Assembly (NCBI GenBank): GCA_027214345.1
Contig: JAPWHR010000012.1
Span: 62,001 to 126,000, forward strand
From: Comamonadaceae bacterium G21597-S1
GTDB taxonomy: Bacteria > Pseudomonadota > Gammaproteobacteria > Burkholderiales > Burkholderiaceae_C
DNA: 64,000 nucleotides
Reading direction: 5' to 3'
Below, piece by piece: positions 8,421-17,000 of this stretch. Made by a program: the position numbers and the translations under genes. Each line of letters opens with the position of its first letter. Position 1 is the first letter of the stretch. The notes under the pieces were generated by a model. It had not been told where the DNA came from and did not search any database. It saw nothing but the letters and a program-made list of their open reading frames with translations.

Positions 8421-9305
8421 ATGAGCAGAAAGATTTTTTCCTTGGCCTTGGTGACCGGGCTGGCCGCGGGTGCGGCAACCGGCGCACACGCAACCCTGGT
8501 CTACGCGAACAACCCGGCGCCGGGCGACGCCTACAGCAATGCGTCCGGATCCAACCAAGGGCAGGCGATAGCCGGGTCGGACTGGTACTACAACAACGTG
8601 CGCAACGGAGGGACCGTCGGCATCAACGATGCCAATCCGCGCTCCGGTAACGCATCAGCATCGTTCTCCGGCACGGCTGGCCCGGGCGGCGCGTCGTACA
8701 AGGCGGATATCGAGTACCTGGCCAGTGGCGTCGCGGTGGGCGGAAATTATCTTGCATCGGGTTCGCTGGGCGCGTTTTCGGACTTCAGCGGCATGAGTTA
8801 CGACTGGTACCGCGACAGCGCCAGCACCAATGGGGCTGGCCAGCATCCTTCCTTGCGCATCCTGCTCGACCGCGACGGCGATCTGTCGACAACCGGTGAC
8901 CGCGGCGGGCTGGTGTTCGAGCGGGCCTACAACGGCGGCGGCGCCGTGCCCACCGACAGCTGGGTCACCGACGTGGTGACCGGAACCACGTTCCTGTGGA
9001 ACTTCGGCCTGGGCATCGGCAGCGAGGCCAATATCAACGCGACGCCGTACGCATTCGATGCGACGCTCGCCGAATGGCAGGCCCACTCGCCCAATGCCGT
9101 CATCCTCGGTTTCAGTGCCGGTGTCGGCAGTGGCTGGGGCCCCTTCGTCGGGGCGGTCGACAACATCAGCTGGACCATCGATGGCGTGACCACGATGTCC
9201 AATTTCGAGCTCGAACGCGCGACGGTGCCGGAGCCGGGTTCCCTGGCGTTGCTCGGGCTGGCACTCGCAGGCCTGGCCGTAGCGCGGCGCCGCAAGTCCG
9301 CCTGA
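8421..9305 (+). CDS. PEP-CTERM sorting domain protein (second copy)
   Basis: A protein of 294 residues starting MSRKIF at the ATG preceded by GGGGAGC; an in-frame upstream extension to 8253 lacks a signal peptide and a ribosome site and was rejected. It has a cleavable signal peptide (about residues 1-24, ending AHA), a Ser/Gly/Asn-rich beta-type body without a recognised domain, and a C-terminal VPEP–hydrophobic helix–RRRKSA sorting module identical in its last six residues to the first PEP-CTERM protein. It is presumably exported and processed by an exosortase encoded elsewhere. Followed by its own terminator; preceded by a palindromic regulatory candidate. Confidence 0.85.
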   Translation: MSRKIFSLALVTGLAAGAATGAHATLVYANNPAPGDAYSNASGSNQGQAIAGSDWYYNNVRNGGTVGINDANPRSGNASASFSGTAGPGGASYKADIEYLASGVAVGGNYLASGSLGAFSDFSGMSYDWYRDSASTNGAGQHPSLRILLDRDGDLSTTGDRGGLVFERAYNGGGAVPTDSWVTDVVTGTTFLWNFGLGIGSEANINATPYAFDATLAEWQAHSPNAVILGFSAGVGSGWGPFVGAVDNISWTIDGVTTMSNFELERATVPEPGSLALLGLALAGLAVARRRKSA

Positions 9306-9335
9306 TCCTGCTGATCCGGCTGCCGCTTCTCACAC

Positions 9336-9366
9336 AATGGCTCCGCGCGCGCGGAGCCATTTTTTG
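9336..9366 (+). terminator. intrinsic terminator after second PEP-CTERM gene
   Basis: AATGGCTCCGCGCG pairs with CGCGGAGCCATT as a long near-perfect stem followed by a T run, 30 nt after the stop codon. Because the left arm starts with A residues it may work weakly in the other direction too. Confidence 0.88.
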
Positions 9367-9555
9367 TTGAGGCCGGCCTTCGGCGAGTATCCGTGGGCGC
9401 CGATCACGGTGCCCGCTGTCTCGATGCGTTCCTGGCCGGTATAGGGACGAGTGAACCGGAACGCATGGCTGCTGGCAACAACGGGGCTGGCCCGACCTTG
9501 CCCTGAATTCACGGACATCAGATTTGTTGATAGATTCTGATGAACGGAAAAGAAA

Positions 9556-9741
9556 ATGGGAAAAACGGAACGAGGTGCGAACCGCCAGTACACGGGTGAA
9601 TTCAAGTCGGAGGCTGTCCGGCTGGGTGCGTCGATCGGCGGCAACGCAGCGGCCAAGCTTCCGGGAGTGCGGCAGTCGACGTTCATCAACTTCCAGGCCA
9701 AGCCCGGTGCCGATTGCCTCATGGGAAACGACGTGGGCTGA
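9556..9741 (+). pseudogene. fragment of IS3/IS911-type transposase OrfA
   Basis: A 61-residue frame whose start (RQYTGEFKSEAVRLGASIGGNAAA) matches the N-terminal helix-turn-helix of IS3-family OrfA proteins (usual form QYTDEFKxEAVRLA). A normal OrfA is about 90-110 residues and is followed by a DDE-domain OrfB; neither the rest of OrfA nor OrfB is present. The similarity fades after about residue 45. It is therefore a remnant, part of the scarred stretch between the second PEP-CTERM gene and tRNA-Arg. Confidence 0.6.
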
Positions 9742-9874
9742 CACCTTGCAACAGGGCATGGTGTTGGCCCCTGCACCCCCCACAACCCCGGTTGTGGCGT
9801 CAACGACGAGTTGATTCCCCTGGGGGCGACCTACTGGGTGAGGTTGGCGCAAGAGTGGCTCAGGAGGCTCACAA

Positions 9875-10318
9875 ATGAATGAACATGCGCAAGACTCTGG
9901 CAGCGATACAGACGAACAGATGTTTGAACGGGTATTGGTGGGGGAGTGTGATCGGGAGATCCTGCAGATAGAGGCCCGCCTTCGGGCTGCACAACTCACG
10001 GGAGATTTCGAAACGCTATCCCAACTCATCGCCGATGACCTGCTCTTTGTCGGACCAGACGGGAACCTTGCCACCAAGAACATGGACATCGAGTCGCACC
10101 GCAGCGGCCTGGTGAAGTTCCTGCGCCATGAACCTCTTGAACTGCATATGCGCAGACCCTCAGCGGATATCGCAGTCGCCTCGCTGACTACCGAGCTTTC
10201 GGTAAGCGTGGACGGACAGGTCCATCAAGGCGTGTACAGGTACATGCGGGTCTGGCACAACAAGGCGGGTGTCCGCTGGCAGGTGCTGGCCGGCCAGGTC
10301 GGCTTGGTGAATCGTTGA
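9875..10318 (+). CDS. NTF2-like / DUF4440 family protein
   Basis: A 147-residue soluble protein with the SnoaL/NTF2-like DUF4440 pattern: an N-terminal helix (EILQIEARLRAAQLTGD), then DDLLFVGPDGNLATK, and later strands with VYRYMRVWHNKAGVRWQV. These cone-shaped folds are ketosteroid-isomerase-like enzymes or ligand-binding proteins; function varies too much to assign. An excellent AGGAGG site lies 7 nt before the ATG. It sits between transposase and integrase fragments, so it may be island cargo that survived decay. Confidence 0.7.
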   Translation: MNEHAQDSGSDTDEQMFERVLVGECDREILQIEARLRAAQLTGDFETLSQLIADDLLFVGPDGNLATKNMDIESHRSGLVKFLRHEPLELHMRRPSADIAVASLTTELSVSVDGQVHQGVYRYMRVWHNKAGVRWQVLAGQVGLVNR

Positions 10319-10398
10319 AGCCATCAGATCGCTACCCCTATTGCGCGCAGCCGACGGTTGGCGAACTACTGACAGAACCATCATGAAAGTGCTCGTGA

Positions 10399-10563
10399 TG
10401 GTCGCTCGAAACCCATGCCTTCAAGCAATGGGGCAATCGTCCGTTGGCATCGGTCAAGCCCGGTGAAATCATGGCGGCTGTGAAACGGATCGAGGTAACC
10501 GGTGCCAGCGACCAGGCTGGCCGTGTGGTGCAGCGGGTCAAGTCCAATACTGAAGCAGCCTGA
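10399..10563 (+). pseudogene. fragment of P4-type tyrosine integrase (core-binding region)
   Basis: The frame ending at 10563 reads WGNRPLASVKPGEIMAAVKR and then IEVTGASDQAGRVVQ. This follows the pattern of the core-binding segment of P4-like tyrosine recombinases (…GxRPIxxIxPxEILxxLRxIExRGAxETAxRxxQ). There is a stop immediately upstream in frame and no catalytic domain downstream, so it is a small relic. P4-type integrases commonly target tRNA genes, and a tRNA-Arg lies 3.3 kb further on. Confidence 0.5.
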
Positions 10564-11017
10564 GTCGCTTGCGCTGTCGCACACCTATCGCCATGGGCTG
10601 CGGCTACCCTGCAGCCGCCGGTGGCGCTGCGCGCCGTCTCGACAAGCCATGGTCCGCATCAGGGTAAACCGTGAGACCGGACCCATCCTGCGAGCCGCGA
10701 ACGTTCAAAGACTTGCCAACTCGACAGGCCTGGGCCTGCAAACGCCCAGCTTGCGCGCCAGATCTGTCCAGACTTGCCTACGTCGGCCCTCCGCTGGCTC
10801 GGCCGGGCGCCGGGAGCTTTTGAGGCCAGACCCCTCCCAGGGGCGTCCTATGGCGTGTGAAACACCAATTTTCCCGCCGGGTTTGGCCACAGGGGTGCGC
10901 ATGAACGTGAGGGTCAAATGACGTTGCGTGGTTGTGCCTCGTCGATGACGGGCGCGGCAGCCACAGCCCCCGATTCGTGCGCACATGGGCGTTCCCGGCG
11001 CGCTACCATCAGCACCC
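10564..11017. other. gene-poor stretch in the island scar
   Basis: About 450 nt without a supportable gene. Open frames on both strands are Pro/Arg/Gly-rich, lack ribosome sites and match no family I recognise. It probably consists of decayed mobile-element DNA, given the integrase fragment directly upstream, but this is inference. The TACCAT box at its end belongs to the next gene. Confidence 0.4.
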
Positions 11018-11839
11018 ATGAATGCGCCAACGCCCCCGTCCATGCTTCCCGCGCCGCCCAGAGCATTCACGGCGCTCATGGTCGTGTTGTGGATACTGCT
11101 CACCTGCCTGAGCGCCGGCGCGATCGCCGAATGGGCGCGGTTTCCGTCGTTGTGGGGCGGCGGCAGCGTATTTGCCAGCTATGCGATGCCATTCTGGCTC
11201 GGCTGGGGCTTGCTCCACGTTCCGGGGCTGATCGTAGGAGCGTTCGCCTTGTCGGTGCGCGGGCGCGCCGGTGTGCTGCCGCTGGCGCTTGGCGCGCTGG
11301 CAGCCGGCGCCATCATGACCTGGGACGTGCAGTTCCAGTCTTTCCGCCAATCGCCATGGGCGCTCTACCTTCTGGTCGACGGCGCCTGGTTGCTCGTATT
11401 CGCCGCGGCGTGGCGCGTCCCGGCCGGCGCCATGCCGCGAGCACGCATCGGACTGCTTGCCTTCGCCGTTCCGGTCGCCGCTGCAATCATCGCGCAGGCG
11501 AGCATGAAGTCTTACTTCGTCACATGGCGTCCGGCGACGAGTACCTGGGATCAGGCGGCCCAGTTGGAGACGCTGGAGCTGTACCCCTCCGCTCACCGTA
11601 CCTTGCCGGCCAGCGCGGCCGAAGGCTGCGCGATCCTCGCGAAGCTGGCGCAGGACCCGTACCCGGGCCAGGGCCCGCCCGGTGGCTGGCCGAAGCGGCA
11701 CCGCATGTTGAACATGTACGCCGAACCGATCGGCGCACGGCGGCCCGGCAACGAGAACCCGGCGCCAGTGCTCCGCTACGAGTGGTGGCCCGATCGCGCC
11801 GAAGGCCGGTGCGACAGCAGCCGATTTGTGACGCGTTGA
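11018..11839 (+). CDS. hypothetical membrane protein
   Basis: A protein of 273 residues with about five predicted transmembrane segments in the first two thirds (hydrophobic runs near 18-38, 55-80, 85-110, 120-140 and 150-165), followed by a soluble C-terminal tail with a few Trp/Pro-rich stretches. No domain is recognised. I chose the ATG at 11018 rather than an upstream in-frame ATG because a TACCAT -10-like box lies 8 nt before it, which fits a leaderless message. It belongs to the variable region between the PEP-CTERM genes and tRNA-Arg. Confidence 0.6.
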   Translation: MNAPTPPSMLPAPPRAFTALMVVLWILLTCLSAGAIAEWARFPSLWGGGSVFASYAMPFWLGWGLLHVPGLIVGAFALSVRGRAGVLPLALGALAAGAIMTWDVQFQSFRQSPWALYLLVDGAWLLVFAAAWRVPAGAMPRARIGLLAFAVPVAAAIIAQASMKSYFVTWRPATSTWDQAAQLETLELYPSAHRTLPASAAEGCAILAKLAQDPYPGQGPPGGWPKRHRMLNMYAEPIGARRPGNENPAPVLRYEWWPDRAEGRCDSSRFVTR

Positions 11840-11862
11840 CGTGGTTGCTCCAACACCGGCCC

Positions 11863-12273
11863 ATGTCCAATACAGACGCCCTGACCAGCACGATCTTTCA
11901 TATAGGCACGCGCACCGCACTCACTGCGGCACGACAAAGTGGCCACTACCGGGCACCCAGCCTGGACAGTGAAGGATTCATCCATTTCTCGCAGGCACAC
12001 CAGGTGCGCGCCGTGCTCGAAGTCTTCTACGCCGGCCAGCCGGACCTGGTGCTGCTGGTCGTGGATGCCGAACTGCTGACCGCGCCGCTGCGTTACGAGC
12101 CTCCCGCAACCCTGCTCGCCAGAGACCTCGCCGCCGCAACCAGCATCGCGCCAGACCAGTTGTTTCCGCACCTGTACGGCCCGCTGAATACCGAGGCCAT
12201 CGTCGACACGGTGGACCCTCACCTGTTTGCTGGCGGGCCGGTGCACGACACCGTGCCTGCAAGGGAGCGGTGA
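11863..12273 (+). CDS. DUF952 domain-containing protein
   Basis: A protein of 136 residues with the DUF952 pattern: IFHIGTRTALTAAR, then LDSEGFIHFSQAHQV (the conserved GFIH(F/C)S motif), LLVVDAELLTAPLRYEPP, and FPHLYGPLNTEAIV near the end. The fold is small and probably ADP-ribosyltransferase-like, but the biochemical role is unknown. The ATG at 11863 is the only start that gives the family N-terminus. It follows the membrane protein by 23 nt in the same direction. Confidence 0.8.
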   Translation: MSNTDALTSTIFHIGTRTALTAARQSGHYRAPSLDSEGFIHFSQAHQVRAVLEVFYAGQPDLVLLVVDAELLTAPLRYEPPATLLARDLAAATSIAPDQLFPHLYGPLNTEAIVDTVDPHLFAGGPVHDTVPARER

Positions 12274-12446
12274 ATGGCGAGACACGACGCGTGCCTGTGG
12301 CATTTGCGAGTCGATCGAGGGACTCGAGCCTTCGACTCGATGCAGGTTCAACGCGTCACGCGAACGGTGAAAAGTCATGCCTGCGTGTGGGCGGGATCGG
12401 ACCGGAGCCACCTAGCAGCTTCGACCATCGACGAGGAGAATCGACC

Positions 12447-13331
12447 ATGGGCAACCATCTGCGAGGCAACAATGGCCCGCGCCTGCGGCAGGCACGGGAG
12501 TCCGGCGCGCCCTATGTTCACATCGCGGTCGAGCGGCTGACGCCGGCGATCGGCGCCGAGATCACCGGCGTTGATCTGCGCGCTGCGCTGGATCCGCCCG
12601 TCGTGGACGAACTGCGGCGCGCGCTGGCCGAGTACAGTGTCATCTTCCTGCGCGATCAGGACATCACGCCGCAGCAGCACCTGGCGTTCGGCCGACTCTG
12701 GGGTGCGTTGCACGTGCACCCGGCAGCGCCGCATGTGCCCGGGCTGCCCGAGCTGATGGTCATCCGCGCCGACCAGGATTCACCGCGGGCCAACGGAGAA
12801 GGCTGGCACAGCGACGTGTCGTGCGATCCCCAGCCGCCGATGGGCAGCATCCTGCATCTGACGCAGTGCCCGCCGAACGGCGGCGACACGCTGTTCGCCA
12901 GCATGGTGGCCGCCTACGATGCGCTCAGCGAGCGTCTCAAGACCTACCTGGACGGAATGCGCGCGGTGCACGACGGAGAACATGTCTACCGCGGCATGTA
13001 TGCCAATATGGGCGTGGCCGACAAGCCCGCGTATCCGCGCGCCGAGCATCCGGTGGTCCGCACCCATCCGGTCACCGGGCGCAAGGCGCTGTATGTCAAC
13101 CGTGGCTTCACGACCCATCTGTTGGATGTACCGCGCGATGAAAGCGCTGGCCTCCTGGCCTATCTGTTCGAGCACATGGAGAATCCGCTGTGGCAGGTCC
13201 GATTCCGCTGGCGCACGCATTCGATCGCCTTCTGGGACAACCGCTGCGTGCAGCACTGCGCGATGTGGGACTACTGGCCGCAAACGCGCATGGGCCACCG
13301 GGTCACGATCCGGGGCGACATTCCGGTCTGA
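12447..13331 (+). CDS. TauD/TfdA family Fe(II)/2-oxoglutarate dioxygenase
   Basis: A protein of 294 residues with the facial triad His121–Asp123 (WHSDVS) and His270 (VQHCAMWDYW), plus YPRAEHPVVRTHP and ALYVNRGFT, all typical of the TauD/TfdA family. Members hydroxylate taurine, other sulfonates, 2,4-D or alkyl sulfates using 2-oxoglutarate and oxygen. The ATG at 12447 has a GAGGAG ribosome site 9 nt upstream; an in-frame extension to 12270 overlaps the DUF952 gene and is poorly conserved. No ABC transporter accompanies it, so the substrate stays open. A sulfatase and a sulfite/sulfonate exporter lie elsewhere in the window. Confidence 0.85.
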   Translation: MGNHLRGNNGPRLRQARESGAPYVHIAVERLTPAIGAEITGVDLRAALDPPVVDELRRALAEYSVIFLRDQDITPQQHLAFGRLWGALHVHPAAPHVPGLPELMVIRADQDSPRANGEGWHSDVSCDPQPPMGSILHLTQCPPNGGDTLFASMVAAYDALSERLKTYLDGMRAVHDGEHVYRGMYANMGVADKPAYPRAEHPVVRTHPVTGRKALYVNRGFTTHLLDVPRDESAGLLAYLFEHMENPLWQVRFRWRTHSIAFWDNRCVQHCAMWDYWPQTRMGHRVTIRGDIPV

Positions 13332-13389
13332 GCCGCCGGGACCGGGACAGGCGTTTGCCTGCGCCGCCGAAGTCTTCGGTGGCCTCGGC

Positions 13390-13788
13390 TGCGCGCTTCC
13401 CTGTCGCATGCACAACTCGACGACCGCGCACTGCTTCATTGCCGGCGTCAACGCCTTCGATCGGCCAACAACGCGCTTGCGAGTCTCCGGATGCAGTTCT
13501 TGGACCCATACAGGAAGCGATACCCTCGACGGGTGGCCCAACGCCTTGATCGTCGCTATGAGGCAGCGGCCGTGCTCCAGGTCGTGTTTGACGGCCAGTT
13601 CCTTCTGCGCCTGTGGGTACTTCGCCGGTCGCATGTAGCCCACAGGCAAGTCAGGGTGCTGCTCATACTCACGATGCCAGCTCTTGAGTGCGTTCTTTGT
13701 CGGGTAGCCACTGAATGGTCTGCCCAATCCGTCTGCCCAACTTGATGTACAGCCGCACTGCGCGGACTCGATCCTCGTATGAATACAT
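13390..13788 (-). pseudogene. IS3-family transposase OrfA, frameshifted and truncated
   Basis: Reading on the minus strand from 13788, MYSYEDRVRAVRLYIKLG begins a typical IS3/IS150-type OrfA. Near 13711 the frame shifts, after which GYPTKNALKSWHREYEQ, then KELAVKHDLEHGRCLIATIK and ALTPAMKQCAVVELCMR continue the same protein. Similarity is lost near 13390, and no OrfB follows. It is thus a dead insertion-sequence relic next to tRNA-Arg. Confidence 0.75.
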
Positions 13789-13875
13789 GAACTATCCCTT
13801 CAGATAGTCCAAGAAGTCGTACGCACCCCCCAATGAAAAAATCCGGAATGCCTTGGAGCGTTCCGGCTTCAAAGA

Positions 13876-13950
13876 TGGTCCCGCCAGCAGGAATCGAACC
13901 TACATCTGCCCCTTAGGAGGGGGCCGTTCTATCCATTGAACTATGGCGAG
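13876..13950 (-). tRNA. tRNA-Arg(CCU)
   Basis: The minus strand folds into a full cloverleaf: acceptor CTCGCCA/TGGCGGG (one T-G pair), U8-A9, D stem GTTC/GAAC, anticodon stem GCCCC/GGGGC with loop CTCCTAA (anticodon CCU), T arm GTAGG–TTCGATT–CCTGC, discriminator A and encoded CCA. It decodes the rare codon AGG. Its 3' end faces the scarred region, a common arrangement for integration of tRNA-targeting elements. Confidence 0.95.
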
Positions 13951-14048
13951 CAAAGGCTTGGAAGTCTATCAGGCCCGATGCAGCGCTTGCCTTCGCGGCG
14001 ACCGGGTTGGTCCGAAGTCTTGGGGGGCAGGCCCCTCAGGAATCGGCC

Positions 14049-17000
14049 TCAGTCGTAGCTGTATTTGTAGATCAGCTCCAGCGCACTCTTTTCGCCGGTG
14101 CGCGCACGCAGCGTGAAGCGTTCCGACAGGTCGTAGAAGATCGAGAACGTGCCCAGCGTGCCGGCCAGGCTGCGTTCATAGGCGACATAGAAGTTCTGCG
14201 AGATGCGTTTGCCCAGCGTGACCGTGGCCGCGCCGGCACCGCTGCTGCCGACCTCGGACGCGCCGGAGAACGACAACTCGTCCAGGCCCAGCCGCCCTGC
14301 GATACCCCCGGAGCTGTCTTGACCGCCGATCAGCGCCAGCGCCGCCTGTTGCAGCACCGCGGCTTCCGCGCCGCCGTTGGCGGCGGAGCGTCCCAGCACC
14401 AGCCAGGCGAGTTTCTCGGCCTCCGGCAGGTCGGGTTCGGCATATAGCCGTACCCGCGGCAGCAGTGCCGTGCCGGAGATCTGCACGCCGACACGCTGGG
14501 TCAGCTTGGGGCGGATGGCCAGGATGTCCAGCGAGGGGTTGTCGTAGGCGCCGGAAAAACGCATCTGGCCGCGTTCGATCTCGAGTTGTTGGCCGTAGGC
14601 CTTGTATTGGCCGCCCACCGTCCGCAGCATGCCCGTGACCGTCGGCGCCTCGCCGCTGGCCAGCGTGCTGCGCAGTGTCAATTCACCGGCCACCTTGGTA
14701 TCGATGCCGCGGCCGCGGACCCGGAAGTCGTTGCCCAGGTCCAGGGTCACCTGCAGATCGGATTCCAGGGTGTTTTCCTTCGGTGCGCCGTTGGTGCCAT
14801 CGGCGGCCGGCCGGCGACGCGCCTTTGCGGCCTTGGCCGTGGCGTCGTTTGCCGGTGTGGTCTTGCGCAGCACCACCACGTCGTCGCCCAGGCTGGGGGC
14901 GGTCTCGTCGGGCAGGATGAACAAGGCCTGGTCGACCACCAGCGCGCCGCGCACCCGCAGGCGCGCCTTGTCGAGCACGGCTTGCAGCGTACCCGACACC
15001 GCCAGGCGTCGGTCGGCGCGCGCGGACACCCGCAAGGCCTTGGCCTGGGCGTCGATCTGCAGCACGATGGACTGCAGCGGCGACGTTTGGTCCGATCCCG
15101 CCGGTGCCGCGGCCCAGGTGGCAAAGCCGGTGGCGGTCAGTTCGCCGCCGCTGGCACCGCCGGCGCCCTGCAGGCTGAAGCTGTCGATGTTCAGGCGCTG
15201 GCCCTGCAGGCTTGCGCGCAGCTGGCCATTGCCGAATTCGATGCCGTCGACCACCGATCGCACCGCCATCTCGCTGGCCTGCAGCGTGCCGCTCCATTGC
15301 GGCGCCCGCAGGCTGCCGCCGAGATCGAGATGGGCGTCCACGGTGCCGCGCACGCGCCAGCCCGGTGGCGCCAGCAGCGACCAGACGCCGACCTGCGGCA
15401 TGCGGGCCCGCAGCGAGGCCTGCACGGGACTGTCGGTGCTCCACTGCCACTGGCCCTGGGCATCGCGCGCGAGCTGCGTGGAGAAGGTGGCCTGGGCATT
15501 GCCGGCGCGTTCGCTGTCCCAGCGGAACTGCGCCTGCACGCGGTCGCCGTCGGCGTCCACCTGCAGTTGCAGCGTGCGAATGCCTGCGTTCACGGTGCTG
15601 GCCGCCCCCGCAGGCGCAGCACCGGCGACGGCGCCGTCGGCCTGGATGCGGATGTCGCCGCTGCGCCGGGCCAGGCTGGCCCGGGCACGGATGCGATCGG
15701 ACACGGTGACGTCCCACTCGCCGTCGAACACCAGGTTGCCGCTCAGGCCCGCCGCGCCCAGGTCGGCCTGGGCCAGCAAGGTCAGCCAGCCCATCGGCAG
15801 GCCGCGCAGGGCGCCCTTGCTGTTCAGGCTGCCGTCGGCGCCACCCTGCCAGCGCAGCGGCTCGAGGCTCAGCGTCGTGGCGCCGGGTTCGGGTCCGGTA
15901 AGGCGCGCCTGCACCGCGCCGAGCTGCAGCTGACGGGTGGCGGGGGCGAAGTCGGCGCGCACGGGCTGGGCCAGCGCCAGGTTCCAGGGGCCCGGCAGTT
16001 GCGTGTCCTGCACCTGCAGTTGCAGGCTGCGGATCGTGGCCTGCCAGTTGCCGCGCGCGTCGCGGCCGCCGCCTGCGGCCGATTCCAGCCGCAGGCGCTG
16101 GTGTGCGCGTGCCGCGCTGGCGCGGGCCGACAGTTCCAGCGCGTCGAACCTGCCCGACACGCGCAGCACGGCTTCGGTCAGTCGCACGGCCTGGTCGCTC
16201 GCCTGGCCCGGCAGGCGCACGGTCATGCGCGGCACGTCGACGCTGGCGTCGATTCGGGGAGCGGGGCCGCGGCCCGGGTTTTGCAGTGCGTCCCAGCCGC
16301 CGTTCCAGCGCAGCGCGATGTCGGCGCTGCCCTGCAGGTCGATGTCGTCGACGATGGCCGGCACCAGCGGCAGCCGGGCGAGCCAGCGCCGGGTCGCGGC
16401 GGCATCGGCCAGCCGGGCCGTGAGTTCGCCGTCGCCCGCGCTGGCACCGAACTGCCCGGACAGGCGGGCCTGCAGTCCCGGCGCGACCAGTTGCAGCTGG
16501 CCGCGTGCCATCCGGCTGGCGATCTGCACGTCGACCTTGCCATCGATGCTGGCCTGCGCGGTGCGCACCTGCAGCTGGTCCAGCCGCACCCAGCCGTCGG
16601 CCCAGCGTCCGCTGGCGGTGGCGTCGCGCAGCCGTACGCCGCGCAAAGCGGACGCGCGCGGTTGTCCGGCCGCCGGTTGCAGTGCCAGGTCGAACACCAC
16701 GGCCTTGTCCTGGGCGCGCGCCTTGAGCGTGCCGTCGAGTGGCACCGCTTCGAGCCGGCTGTGCAGCAAGGCCGGGTTGATGCCTTGCAGCTGCAGCAGG
16801 CCCTGCCATCCGTCGTTGGCGCTCAGCTGTGCCGGATCGGCCAGCTTGCCCTGCAAGCGGATGCGCCCGCCCGCCGTCTCGGCATTGAGCGACTGCACGC
16901 TCCACTGGTTGGCGGTCCATTCCACCAGGCCCTTGGCGCTGTCGAGCGGCAATTGCCCCTTGTCCCACGGGCCGGCGGCCCGGTTGAAGAGATTGAAATC

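Noticed and set aside
10705-11103. Minus-strand frame of about 130 codons in the island scar
   Set aside because: Overlaps the start of the membrane-protein gene, has no ribosome site, and I recognise no family in it; probably decayed DNA.
9361-13875. att duplication of the tRNA-Arg 3' end at the far border of the scarred region
   Set aside because: I looked for the tRNA 3' sequence (GAATCGAACC, TCCCGCCAGC) across the region and saw no second copy.
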